A DNA stretch of 64,000 nt from Bursaphelenchus xylophilus (taxonomy: Eukaryota; Nematoda; Chromadorea; Rhabditida; Aphelenchoididae): contig CAJFCV020000004.1 of the NCBI GenBank assembly GCA_904066235.2, forward strand, positions 6,572,001 through 6,636,000, in the 5' to 3' direction. Under the pieces are notes generated by a model. The model made no database searches, was not told the DNA's origin, and saw only the letters and a program-made list of their open reading frames with translations. Of this stretch, positions 33,393 to 45,397 are shown one piece after another. The position numbers were made by a program, and so were the translations under genes. Position 1 is the stretch's first letter; every line of letters begins with the position of its first letter.

Positions 33393-35176
33393 ATGTGAGC
33401 GTACTAAATTTATATAATTTCACTCGTATCAGGGGAAAAAAGGCAGGTTCAAAAGAACAGATCACAAAGGCATCCAAAGAGAAGGTCACCAGAAAAGGTG
33501 CTTCTAAGGAGAAGATCAACAAGAAAACGATGAGCAAGGAGTCCCGGAGTGACATGGGGAAGAAGAAAAGCTCTCAGAACAAGAACACTTCCAATAGTAA
33601 AGAACTCCCAACTCGTACTGTAGGTACCCCCGAGAGGTCTCAAATGAGTAAACAAGGAACAAGATCAGCAGCAGCATCCAGCAAGAAGAACAAAACGGAA
33701 GATGAAGTAACCAAAGATGAGGTTCACTACAATGATGACATGCTCAATGTAAGATTACCATGCAACCGTCGAAGATACTTTTTATTTACAGAAAATGAGT
33801 AAAGCCTTGACCCATCACAATTGGTACCATGGTTTGATGCCTCGGGATGAGATCGAGGACTTGTTGAAAGTGGATGGGGACTTTCTGGTCAGGAAAACTG
33901 AAGTCGCCAAACAACCACGATATGCTATTTCTGTCATCAAGGGGCTTAGAATCAGACATATTCTTCTTAATTTTAAGGATGAAATGTGGTCGTTGAGAGA
34001 TGTAAGAGGATATTCGTGATCGTAATGTCTATGGTTTAGCTCAAAAAGCCAACTTTAACCGAGCTAATCGAGGCCCATCGAAACGATAAGGTCCCAGTCA
34101 TGGCTGACGGCACTATTCTAGTGAACGGAGTCGATCGACCACCATTTTATATTCTCCATGAACATATCGAGCTGAAAAAGAAATTAGGAGGTGGAAACTT
34201 TGGAGAAGTTTACTCAGCCCAATGGAAGAAAAGTGAGGGAGAAGTGATTGATGTAGCAGTTAAACGACTCAAGGGGATGATGAAGAAGAAACAGCGTGCT
34301 GACTTTGTGAAGGTATAGAGATTTTAAGGAATTGATACAATTTAGGAAGCCAAATTGATGAGAAGATTCGATCACCCCAATATTGTAAAGGTCTATGGAG
34401 TAGCGCCTCAAGAAGAGCCAGTGATGATTGTACTGGAGATGGCCAGTGGTGGATGCCTACACACTCATCTCCGTTCTTCCGTTACTTTGACCAACGATCA
34501 GCTTCTAGGTTACTGTATAGATGCCTGCAGGGGAATGTGTTATCTTTCAGGAAGAAATGTAATTCATCGAGACATTGCGTATGTATTCTTTATATTCCAG
34601 ATACGTTATCTAACTGTTGTGAGAACTATCTTACTGCCCAATTATTATCTAATTCTTCAGAGCTCGAAACTGTTTGATGGGTGCCAAAGGCGAGGTCAAG
34701 ATTAGCGACTTTGGTTTATCAGTAGCTGATAGAAGCGAGATTAAGTTGGATAAGCTGAAGAGTATGCCCGTGAAATGGCTGGCCCCTGAAACCCTGAAGA
34801 ACGGAGTCTTCTCCAAGAAGTCAGATGTCTGGTCTTTCGGAGTTTTGGTCTGGGAAGTGTTCACTCGGTGTGAACAAGACCCTTATCATGGACTGAGCAA
34901 TCATAAGGCCAAGGAAAAGGTAATGTGACGGTGAAGACATTACTTTTCGTTTTAGATTTTAGCCGGAGGAGACCTGAAGCTACCGGATACAGCCCCTCCT
35001 CTTGGCTCTGCTGTTATGAACCTCTGTTTCACTTTGGTGAGTTGTGGGATCTGCATATTGACTGCTTTTAGAAACCTGATGACCGCCCTGAGTTTGACGG
35101 CTTGTTCCGACTTCTGGCTCCAAATGAAAAACCTCCCAATAATACCGACGCCATGTTCGAAACTTATGCCACCTAA
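33393..35176 (+). CDS. SH2-domain tyrosine kinase (Fer/SPE-8-like)
   Basis: Non-receptor tyrosine kinase of the large nematode SH2-TK family; several C. elegans members act in sperm. The start codon appears split by an intron: AT at 33393-33394 and G at 33433, giving MGKKAGSKEQITK; other joins shift the frame. A Lys/Ser-rich basic N-terminus of ~110 residues precedes the SH2 domain (NWYHGLMPRDEIEDLL, GDFLVRKTE). The kinase domain has GGGNFGEVY, VDVAVKRLKG, HRDIAARNC (joined across an intron), DFGLSVAD and MPVKWLAPE, so it is catalytically complete. The end is 35176. FDXR follows 216 bp downstream on the same strand. Confidence 0.87.
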
Positions 35177-35392
35177 TTTTTACAAATATTTTTGAATAAA
35201 GTTCAGTAGAAACCTTCACGGGCGAATTTTATAGTAGTTTAGAGAGTTGACCGACATACGTAATCATCTCATGAGAGGTATGTACGATTTGTCAACGGAA
35301 TGCCAGTTCAAATAATCGTGTCGATTCCCGAAAATAATATCTTTGCAAAAAATATATTTTTTTTCGGATTTTTTTTTTGTGTAATTCAGTAA

Positions 35393-37246
35393 ATGATCAG
35401 TAGATATGCTATACGTTCTTTCAGATACCTCAATAAAGGTCCAAAAATAGCCGTGATAGGGTCGGGTCCTGCTGGTAAGTCAAAGTTATTTTCTTTATTC
35501 TTCTTCCCTGTAGGCCTTTACACTTGTTCCGCATTACTGAAGAGGATACCTGAATGTACACTACACGTTGTCGATAAGAGTACAGTTCCTTATGGATTAG
35601 TTCTTTCCGGTGTTGCTCCAGATCATGCGGATGTCAAGAAATGTGCGAACCATTTTGAAAAGATGTTTGATTCTCATGAAGGCAGATTGTCTCTCTACTG
35701 TAATGTAAATGTTGGACAAGATGTATCATATACAGATCTTGTAAAGAATTATGATGCTGTTATTCTTGCCTATGGGGCTAGTCGATCGAGGGAATTAGGT
35801 ATCGAAAACTCGAAGCCGGAGAATAATGTGTTCTCTGGATTTAATTTCGTATCATGGTAAGTATGCATTGAATCTCTTATTTATTTAGGTACAACGGGCA
35901 GAGACCGGATTTAAAACCACAATTAAATAGAAAAGATGCGGTTATTATTGGCAATGGAAACGTATCGATAGATTGCGCTAGGATATTGTTATCAGATGTT
36001 GAGCGATTCAGGCATACAGACATTGCCGAATATGCATTCGAGATGTTGGAAAACAGCAGGATACGAAATGTTAATATAATTGGAAGGAGAGGACCATTAG
36101 ATGTATGTTTCCTACTTGTTTAAGTGTTTTCTTTTTTTCTAAATTTAGGTATCATTTACGATAAAAGAACTCAGGGAATTGTTAACATTACCGAATGTAT
36201 CATCACGTTGCGAATTAACTCTTGACATGGAGAATGAAATAAAAGAAAAATTGTCCGATCCAGAGATATCTAGAAGGAAGCGTCGACTTTGGGAATTAAT
36301 GTTGAAGTATAAAGATGCCGGCGGAGTCTTTGAAAAGACTGGAAAGATTGTATTCTATCAAAAACCGTCCAAAATTTTGATAAATGCCGAAGGACAGATT
36401 GAGAGTTTAGAATTGGAGAACAGTTTAACCAAGAAGAAGATATTAGTTCCCTGTTCCTTGTTAATTTACGCAATAGGATTTGAAAGTAATCACCTTGAAG
36501 GGGTTCCTGTGGACGAGAATAAAGCTCTCTTACTCAGAGACTTCTGTAGAGTCAAGGATCACAGAGCGTTGGTTTATGCGACTGGATGGTGCGCAAAGGT
36601 AATTATTTTAGTTCCTCAGACAGGGGTGATTTTCTGCCACCGCCACGTTTGCGGAATTGTGACACTTGCGGAATTCGGCACAAATGCTTTATTTATAAAT
36701 TCTTGTTTTCATCTCCAGTCTTCAACATTTTTTTGACCAGCTAGCCAATAAGTTGAAATCACAACCAAATTTTTTAGATGTCTAGCCAAAAACCTGGATC
36801 GACTAGCCAAAATGTCAGAATGGCCTAGAAGCCTCAAAAATTGTTTGATAGCCATTTTAACCGCTAGCCTTTTTCGAGGTTTCACAGCCATTCTGACAGG
36901 ATTTTTTTCGCGTCTAGGCTATCTGTGGTCTTCAAAAATATTTGATTTTATGGCTATGTATTTAATAAACAATTTCGTTTAGGCTGGTGGAGGGGTAATA
37001 GCGGATACCCAGAGGAATGCCGTTCTTGTAGCAGAGGAATTGTCAGCAGATTTGAAAACCCATAAACTTAAGGAAGATACGGAACTTGTGGATGAAACTC
37101 TTCAGAAGAAAAATGTGAGATATATCTCGTGGAAGGATTGGAAGATCATTGACAAGGCTGAGAGGGAGATCGGGGAGAAGAAAGGAAAGGCTCGACATAA
37201 AATCCATGATGTAATTGGATTCCTTGATCAGTACAAGCACGTATAG
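35393..37246 (+). CDS. NADPH:adrenodoxin/ferredoxin oxidoreductase (FDXR), mitochondrial
   Basis: FAD enzyme passing electrons from NADPH to mitochondrial ferredoxin for Fe-S cluster and steroid-type chemistry. The ATG lies 3 nt after GTGTAATTCAG. The N-terminus (MISRYAIRSFRYLNKGP) is a likely import signal, followed by the FAD motif IAVIGSGPAG (interrupted by an intron after the last G), YGLVLSGVAPDHADVK, the NADPH site IIGNGNVSIDCARILL, NIIGRRGPLDVSFTIKELRE, and the C-terminal CAKAGGGVIADTQRNA. All family landmarks are intact. The intron 36600-36983 (about 380 bp) is enlarged by repeats with CTAGCCAA words and a hairpin. Confidence 0.92.
36813..36898. repeat. Hairpin repeat in an FDXR intron
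   Basis: Arms TGTCAGAATGGC (36813-36824) and GCCATTCTGACA (36887-36898), with a second inner pair GCCTCAAAAA / TTTTTCGAGG. The surrounding sequence repeats CTAGCCAA-like words. Probably a decayed transposon. Confidence 0.5.
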
Positions 37247-37518
37247 TCGATGATTTACGTACGTGCGACTCTTTTGTATGGTAAATTAGACTACGCTTTT
37301 GAAAGTTGATTTTGAAATTACGTCAAACAAGTTGATCTTGCTAAGTGAACAGTCAAATTTGGCCATACAGAAAGTTGAAGGTTATATTGTTGAATTAGGA
37401 ATGTTTACATAAATTTGTTATCAGTCATTGATGGATCTTTTCGGTTATGATCCTATATTTTTTTACTATGTGAATATTTAGGATTGATTCGAGCCTTAAA
37501 TTACAGAGTATACTAATC

Positions 37519-39733
37519 ATGAGACGTATCACTCGCAATTTAGCCAACTTGTACGACTTCCATCTTTGTAAATACGATCCTGCGACTGGGCAGATTGAGC
37601 ACTTCACAAAACCGCAGCCAGAACCCGAATCCGTTGTTAGACTTCCCTACAATAATGTCGTTAGATACCTCCGGATTAGACACGGATTAAAGTTTATAAT
37701 AAGCAAGGAGGATCTTAGTGTTTTCGATGTCATTGTGAGTTTTTATCACTGATTAGGCTCGGGACTTCTAAATCTCTCCGCAAAGATCCATACGAACTCT
37801 GCAAATTTAGTCCAAAGTTAAAAGTTGACAAAAAAGGAGGAGGCGGCAGAGAAAGGCAGAAATTCTTACAAAAAGAAAAATTGCGCAATGTTATGTCAGA
37901 TTGCGCAACTTTTAACTTTGTACTAAATTTGCAGGGTTCGGATGGACTCTTGCAGAGAGATTTAGAAGTCCCGAGCCATATATATACGTATATTTATTGT
38001 AGGATCTAATGAAATCTTATATGACACTGAAAGACTGCGATTTCTCAGCTCTGGAGCAAATTGTAAACGAAGATCCAACTTTAATTTCACTGATTAAACG
38101 AGTCGCTGACCTCGCCTTGATTCTTTCTCATTCATTTCCAGTAATTTGGATACTTTTTGTCATATTATTTTAGGCGATACCTTTCTTAAGAAAGAATTCC
38201 AACGAATCTGTCACCTTAAGTCAAAAGCAGGCCTCTATTGTATTGGCCAACGCTTTCTTTCTAACATTTGAAGAGAGTCGGGATAAGTATGGAAGGTCTG
38301 ATTGCATAAACATGACGCGGTATGTGATTGGGAAATAATATTTTACATTACAATTCAGATGGTTCTCTTCAAAAACACGTAATGCCAAACAAAAACTCCT
38401 TTGTATTTTCGCCTACTTCAGATATGTTACGTCACATGGTATGTAAATTTTTATAATTTATTTTTATTATAGAATTTTAGATCTTCTTGGTACTGTCACA
38501 ATATTAAGGCAATCATTACCGTCATCACTTAACTTCAGCCTCTATGATGGACCAGTTTGTGATATTTTTGTGGACTCTACCACTAAAATAGAAGAAGTAA
38601 AAGATGCCGACCAGGCAGTCTTTGCCAACGCTAGGGTTGGTGGAGGGGTAATGAGAAGTGGATGTGTTCAGGTATTATTGGAAAATGGTAGATTAGTGGA
38701 TTTTCCAGGAAGAGATCAGATATCTGATCGCCCCTGAGGCTTTAATATCTTGTATGGTTTGTGAGAGAATGGAAAGTAATGAAGCTGTAGTCATCATTGG
38801 GCCAGAAGATTATTCAACTTACACTGGATATGGGGATTCCTTCAAATGGCTTCCTCTGGAAAAAGAGGAAGAAATGTTGAGGTAAGGGGATATAAAGTTG
38901 GTCACTTTACTCTAGAGATCAACTAGGACATTCATGTACAACGTTGATTGTAATGGACGCTGTTAATTATTCCAACCGGGATAATCAATTCGAGTTCAGA
39001 TTCCTCGACAGAGAACTTAGAAAGGTTCGTTTCTAATACTCCGCGAAAAAACTTCACGTTTTCGTTGAATCTTTCGCTGCATTTCAGAATTTCAACGCAT
39101 TAAACCATTTTTGCTGCATAGCTGTCCAAACTGGTGAATTTCTTACTCTAGCGCCTTCCAAAAAACAAAAAATTATGTTGATATCAGGTGATTTAGACAG
39201 CTAATCATCTATATTAACCTCGTTTTTTCAAAAAAGGCCCATGATGCCTCGGCGGTGCTATGCTCTTTGACCCAAGGGATGTATGTGTCTTTAATGAAAT
39301 CCTGGGACTTTTTTCGCGGAGTATATGTACGAGTAATGTAATCTTCTCAGGCATTCATCGCTTTTTCGATTCGAGTCAATGATCATATCAAAGTGGCAAG
39401 CGGAAACTGGGGATGTGGAGCTTTCAATGGAAATCATCAATTAAAATGTAAGGAGAATTTGTTTAATGTAATTGCTGTTTTAGTCATCATCCAGCTGATC
39501 GCTGCCTCCGCAGCTGGTCGAACTCTTTCTTATCACACATTTGGTAACGAAAGGTTGGCCCAGGAAGTTCAGAAATTTCATAGTACTCTCAAGCAACATC
39601 AAGTTACAGTCGGTAGGTTGAGACTTTATCCATAAAATACTTGGTAGATACCCTTTACGAGGCGTTGATATCAGCGGATCCTGATATTGCGAAAGATCCC
39701 TTTGAGTATCTGATATCAAAAACTTGCACTTAA
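37519..39733 (+). CDS. Poly(ADP-ribose) glycohydrolase (PARG)
   Basis: Enzyme that degrades poly(ADP-ribose) after DNA damage, nuclear/cytoplasmic. The ATG lies 13 nt after an AAATTACAG acceptor. The N-terminal helical accessory region (YNNVVRYLRIRHGLKF) leads to the macrodomain-like catalytic domain. The signature is GGGVMRSGCVQ spliced to EEIRYLIAPE, an intact GGG-(x)6-8-QEE with both catalytic glutamates; then GYGDSFKW, LIVMDAVNYS, SGNWGCGAFNG, and IIQLIAASAAGR. The C-terminus ends EYLISKTCT. At least nine exons. Two introns are enlarged by inverted-repeat elements (37756-37977 and 39039-39321). The gap to FDXR is 272 bp. Confidence 0.93.
37756..37977. mobile_element. Miniature inverted-repeat element in a PARG intron (GGCTCGGG ends)
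   Basis: Long arms of about 70 bp: GGCTCGGGACTTCTAAATCT on the left and its complement on the right, continuing into TGCAAATTTAGT..AAAGTTAAAAGTTG. The centre has AAAAAGGAGGAGGCGGC and a TTGCGCAA pair. The flanks are TA-rich. No coding capacity. Confidence 0.8.
39039..39321. mobile_element. TA-flanked miniature element in a PARG intron (CTCCGCG ends)
   Basis: Left end CTCCGCGAAAAAACTTCACG, right end complement of CTCCGCGAAAAAAGTCCCAGG, each next to TA. Only the outer ~20 bp are well paired. The ends resemble the GTCGCGGAAAAAAGTCC element at 332-519. Confidence 0.65.
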
Positions 39734-39832
39734 TTCTGTGTGACTTCTACAAATTATATTTGGAAATATTTATTAAATATTTATTATAAATTACAACAAC
39801 CGGCTTCAAATAAATAGTACGGAGATCATGAG

Positions 39833-41493
39833 TTACCCTGAAGAATGACACTGCTTACAATGATTGTTTTTGAGTTGGTTGTTGTTCAGCCAGTTGACGA
39901 AGCCATTCAGAGTTGTGACCAGGGCCTGACACATCTTTGTTTGCTCAACAAACAGCTCTTTCTGACTCTGAAACAGGTGCCTTTCACATAATTAAATATA
40001 ACCACGTCCCTCGCCCATAAAAATGTGCATATACACGGACAGGAATACGATAATTACATTGGGACATACTTGTAAAACTTCTTTCTGAAGGTGTAAGATG
40101 CTGACATCTGGAATGTTCTGAGGCTGATTCAAAAAGCTCAACAAATTAGACGAATCGAAATTATTTATCTCGGGAGATTTGGGTCGCTCGCTTTGGGCAC
40201 TGTCATTGGCATTCGGCTCGGACTGATTAGAGGATCTGTGATGTGTGGGGGGTTGATATGTGCAGTACCAATTGAAAAGACGTTGCTCCGCCTCTGAGAG
40301 ATTATATTTCTGGATGTCCAAGGTCTTGCTGAACAACATTATTAAACGATATCCCGAAAGGTATGGTTTTAAAGCCTGATATCCTCCTTACTTCTGGTAT
40401 TCCTCGTAAATCCTGCGGATCTTCATTTGTCTGTACTTGAATATTCCTTTTACCATGTCTAAGGTCACAGATCCACTGGTCGAAGCATTTTCCGCGACTT
40501 GTCTAACCTCTTCCCAGGCATCACAACGTTGTCTGTTCCGGCACGCTTTCCTGCTCATGTTATCTTCCAGAAGAATTGCTTTCCTATCGACTACCGCATT
40601 GATAACGGCCTCAGGCACAATACTGTCTTGTTCGCTGTGATTCGAAGAGGCGTAATTGATGGGTGTGGCCGATACTTCGAGGGCTGTGCTTAGATGGGGA
40701 ATATTAAAATTGGATAGGAATTCTTTATCCGAGATGACACTCTCTATGTCGTATTCTTTATTATTTTCAGCATTTTCGTTGTTGGAATCTTCGTTTGATG
40801 ACTCTGGTGACTGGAAATGTTACGTAATATTTATGTAGAAAAGTATTGATATAAGAAGAGAAACACATACGTTTTTGGTTAGTAAGTCCATCAATGTGTT
40901 CCCATCGTGTTTGGCACTCTTTCTACTGCATTCTGACGCCTCGTCTTCCTCATGATTTCTTTTTTGAGGCCGGTTTTCATTTTCATCCAAAGCTAACAAA
41001 CTTCTCAGGATAGCTGACGAATTCATGGGAAATCCTTTGGCATCTTCTTCCACCACCAGATCCGTGTCTTCCTTCGGCGCCTGGAAGCTGGAAAGGTAAT
41101 GGAAAAGTCGAGTTTCGGCCTGGCTTAAACCACTTAATTCCGGGAGCCGTTGCCATGCGTCAGAATCCGTGTTATCACTACAATATAAATAATAGAATCG
41201 GAAGCATAGATTCAAGCAGTAAAAACTCTTAAGACCTACTCCTTTATAGATTGTAGCATCCGCTTAATCTTCATCTGTCGATGTTTAAAAGTGCTTTTCA
41301 CAGCCTCAACGGTTAATGGTTTATCAATCATGGGTTGCACAAGGTTCTTGACTTCTTCCCAAGCCTGGCTTCGCTGTCGATTCCGGTCAAGACGGCGGCT
41401 TTCGTTGCCCTCGAGAAGGACGGCATGCCGGTCCAAGATGGCCTGAATCAAGGCGTCGGTGTATTTGGCGTCAAGATTCAGGGGAGCGGGCAT
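39833..41493 (-). CDS. Protein with two zeste/SANT-like DNA-binding domains
   Basis: Likely nuclear DNA-binding protein. The ATG (41493) lies 9 nt after an acceptor CGCTTTCAG. The first exon encodes a zeste/Myb-SANT-like domain (YTDALIQAILDRHAVLL, RNRQRSQAWEEVKNLV, STFKHRQMKIKRML). An acidic linker with an AETRLFHYLSSF helix follows. Then comes a second copy of the domain (VPEAVINAVVDRKAILL, RNRQRCDAWEEVRQVAE, GIFKYRQMKIRRIY) and a second similar helix (EAEQRLFNWYCTYQ), so domain plus helix are duplicated as a unit. The last exon adds a hydrophobic helix (MCQALVTTLNGFVNWLNN) and ends at 39833. Target sites are unknown. Confidence 0.72.
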
Positions 41494-43377
41494 GGTCTCA
41501 CCTGAAAGCGTGATATGAGAAGAGTGACTGATAAAAAGACGGAGCTCGGGAGAGGGTCCTGAGCCTGCTCGCCTCGCTCTCGACTTCCCATCCACCGGTC
41601 CCGTCTCCCACTCCAGCCAGCCCCAAATAAAGTAGGAGCCCACTCTTCACTGTGGCAAGAGTGCGGTTCTCGACCCACAACCTCCGGGCAAGCAGCGAGA
41701 GGGCCGGACTTCTCATTTCGGGTTTGTTTTCTCCTCATTGACGAGGCCAAACGGACTGCTGGTGCTGCAGGAAATTGCACTGTCAGGAGAATTGGGGAAG
41801 GAAGCCGTCCTCAGACCCTCAGGGCTCAAGATCCTCGAAAGTTGGCAGAAAAAGTCAAGGAGGATAATATGGGGATTAGGGCCAGAGAGAGGACAACAGT
41901 ACGAGGGAGCACACCGCCAGAACCCTCACCAACACACCCACAGAAGACGACAAGACCCCATGATGACCCAAGTCTAATATCTCTTTATCTTCAAATGCCT
42001 CGATCGCTCATAAGGAAAAATGTGGGGAGACTTGAAATTATCCACCAACACGGGGAGACTTATGAGATCAGTCCAGGCCAAGGGAATGAAGTTAAATGTT
42101 CAAATATTTTTGTTGTGTGAATAAAAGCGGGTGTAATACGCGTCTCCAAAGCCCGTTTCTCTCCTAACCGACCTCATAACGCAAAGTGAAGGTCGCGAGC
42201 TGCATGCAAAATGTGAGCTCTTCGACCTCGACCTTTCCCTGGGCTGGGTACAGTCGCTTCCCTCATCGTTTACGACTTAAAAAGAAAACCAGGAAGAGAT
42301 TGTACTTTCTGCCACCTAATTAGATCGTGCATCCTAATTCGGTCTGTAAATGGACACTGAAAGAGTATGTCGAGGTGAAACTGGGTAGGATGGGCGCAGG
42401 ACAGAGCCGCGGCCTCACGCCCTTACTCCTTCTCGAGTCCTCCTCCTCGAGTGTCAGGAGAGCCTAAAGCCCGGACTGGACCGAATGCCGGAGGGTCGGG
42501 AGGGACGGGACGCGCATTCTCTCTTGACTCGACTACTCGCAGCCTCGACTCGGCCTTCCTTTTTGTCTTGACAGTCTCCTAAATTGGGGCGGCCGAGGGG
42601 GGAAAGAAGAGGTGAGTGTTATGGCCAAGTGCCTTGGCTTTCATGTTCGGGAGCCGGTCACCCGAAGCCGCAAAGTCCTGGCTGGCAGACATGGTCACGG
42701 GGCGGTGCCGAAACTCACCCAAAAGCTATCATTAATTACGGATAATTACAAAGTAAGAGAGAGTTTTAATGTTGGCTCTTTACTGTACTTGGAAGGAGGA
42801 ATACCTAGGGATCTCGCAGTGATCTACTCGAAAACAAAGGTCAACTCGACAACGTGCAATAAACAAGATCATCTGTAAACTTCACAAAAAAACTGTTGTG
42901 ATAACAGAACCTAGCAAAATCTGGGATGATAATGGCGAAAATAGTTACTGAACACTGCCCAAAACATGATTTTCTTTTTCCTTTCTCCCTCTTAACCCCG
43001 ACCCAGCATCTGCACTGTCATCGAAGGGGTTCAGTTCCAAGGTCGTTGAGCTTTCCTTTCACGACCTTGAACATTAGGGAGACGCGATTGAAGAATGGTT
43101 TGGGATCTTTTCATAAGCATCGTATTCTTGGCCACCCGCATGCCAACTAACTGTACAAAATTGTCATCAAGAAATGAGGCTCAACTTTCGAAAACATGGT
43201 ATAAAATTTTATTAAAATGTTTAAATTTGTTTTATGATACAAGGCTTCAGAAATCAGTAGACCCGTTTTCGAGATAAGTCAGTTGAATTAAGGCTCTATA
43301 TTCCATACAAAATAAGCATATATTACAGTTGCTACAGAATAAAGTTAAAAATAAAGACACTATAAATGAGTGATATG
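41494..43377. other. Spacer between the two-domain zeste-like gene and ZDHHC6
   Basis: About 1.9 kb. The part from about 41500 to 42640 is GC-richer than the surroundings and probably holds the promoter and leader exons of the zeste-like gene. Open frames here have no recognisable domains and overlap on both strands. Nothing else seen. Confidence 0.45.
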
Positions 43378-45041
43378 TTAAAGATCTTTCTTGTTCTCAT
43401 CTTCTTGAGATCTGTATTTTGGTTTGGCAACTTGTTTGGGGAACCAGCCCCGCGGTTGGGTGGCTTGTTTGACCACTGCTTGATTAGTTTGATCTCTCGA
43501 TGCTCTGGCAGCATAAGGATTCTCAGAAAAAGGGCCTTCGATCTTATCCATCTCCAGTAACCTCTGTCCGTATAACCAATTGCTCTGTATTCGAGTAATG
43601 GCATAACTTTCGCCCTTCTTTACGGCAATTCTTCTTTCTTCCGAGCAAGGCTGACATATAAAAGTCCTGAGTCCAAATCTCCAGGCCTTAAACCAGCCGC
43701 CTTCAAAGTCTTCATGAATTTGATAGATCCTGGCGTAAAACCTTTTATTTGCTTTCTGGATTAATTGTTCTTCCTGCAAAATGAAGTTTAGAAACAATTT
43801 TTTCACATTTCTAAGCTCCAAATTACACTTACAGACAGAGAAAATTGTGAACAATCGGAACGAATTGGCCACCAAATTCCATTGCCTCGGGGGATCCTGG
43901 CCCAAAAAGATGGAAAGACTTCGGAGATATTCCTTCGAATCCCCAAATGATACGGAAACACAAATGGACCCTCTGATTCGTCTCTTTCTCTATACTCGGC
44001 TTTCGTACCTGAGTAAAGATTTTAGGTATCGACCATCATCTTACAAATATATTCCTCGATTCCAGTTTTGTTTCGCAAAACTACCATAATTTGTGTGTAT
44101 AACAACACTCCCACCGCCAGGACAACTCCAATACTAAAACTGAAAGCCAGAACGGTGCAGAAAAAAGTTGTTCCGTCTTTTATAATGGAGTCGTTGTAAA
44201 TGTAATCTTGCCGCGTGATGCCGTTAAACATCTAAAAAACGAAATGTAGATAAAGCAATATGATCAAACTTACAAAATAGAGAGTCCTAAATAATACTAC
44301 TCCCAGTATTCCACATGCATGAAGACACCCGAGGACGGCAAAAAGGAGAAAAGAGAAGAAATAAATCTGATTCCGATGACCGACACAGTTGTTAATCCAA
44401 GCTAAAATAATTTTTTTTTGAAAATGCTATTCGACATACGACAATGGTGGTCCATCTTCATTACACATCGATTACATTTCTGACAATGATGAGATCTGGG
44501 CGCCTTATAACCAGAACAATGTGCACAAAATTGCAGCCTAGATGAATGTTCCGGCTGGGGGGGATGCCAGCCTTTGGTCACGTATCCACCTCCAATATAC
44601 GAAGCTCTCACTAAATTGTATAAGGTTCCATAAATAAGTAAAGTAAATAAAGATAGATCCAAGAAAGCGATGGGATCGTCGATTGGCCACCATGTTAGAT
44701 GTACGTAAACAGCCGTGATACCTATCTAAAAGGAAAAGTAAGAGGAAGGTCAAGTGACGAGATAAAAATCACATTATACTTACAAATCCAGTAAGAAAAA
44801 TCGCAGCAAGTGGACCCCAATGAAATAACCTTCGAGACAAAGACTTTCCAAAGTCTGATTCTACATTCACAAGGTAGGAAGGCCATTCAGGAGCTTCAGT
44901 TACAGTAATTTTATCTCCCTTGTGGCCATGAACAGAGCAATATTCTTCCCCGCCATCCATCTCCTTGTCGTTTTCTTCCGCCAGAACCGGTAAATGTTCT
45001 CCAGGCAGTTCTTCCATATCCACGTCCGCATCAGATTCCAT
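43378..45041 (-). CDS. DHHC palmitoyltransferase, ZDHHC6-like
   Basis: Multi-pass protein S-acyltransferase; vertebrate ZDHHC6 sits in the ER. The ATG at 45041 follows a GCTTTCAG acceptor by 13 nt. An acidic cytosolic N-terminus (DADVDMEELPGEHLP) is followed by two membrane spans, then the Cys-rich DHHC domain: FCAHCSGYKAPRSHHC, CNRCVMKMDHHC joined across an intron to PWINNCVGHRNQ, and two more spans. The C-terminal ~150 residues form a soluble domain resembling the SH3-like tail of ZDHHC6 (FEGGWFKAWRFGLRTF) and end in a Lys/Asp-rich KYRSQEDENKKDL. The catalytic Cys of DHHC is present. The neighbour makorin is divergent, with about 360 bp between. Confidence 0.87.
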
Positions 45042-45397
45042 CTTTTTCAAAATACTGAAAGCTCATAAAATAAAAATGCTTTCAGGATACAATACGTTTC
45101 TCGGCAACGTCCGACTAAAATATTAATATTTGAAAGATATCGTAAAACGGCATCTCCGTTGATATCCTTTCTGGATGTCAATGTCCTTCTTTTGACGGTC
45201 CCAAATGAAATTTTTTCTGTCCTGTGGGATTCATCCCACAAGACCAGTAAAATTATAAAACGTAAAATATTTTATCGTCCTACCACGAAGATGCCTGAAC
45301 TGCAAGATATTCTGGCATTTTGCAGTAATCTCATTTTTTCACAAAATTTTGGCCGATCACGATCTGGAATGAGATGAATAACATTTGAAACTGCGCG

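Noticed and set aside
42612..43277. Several 60-90 codon frames between the zeste-like and ZDHHC6 genes
   Set aside because: They overlap each other in different frames and resemble no protein.
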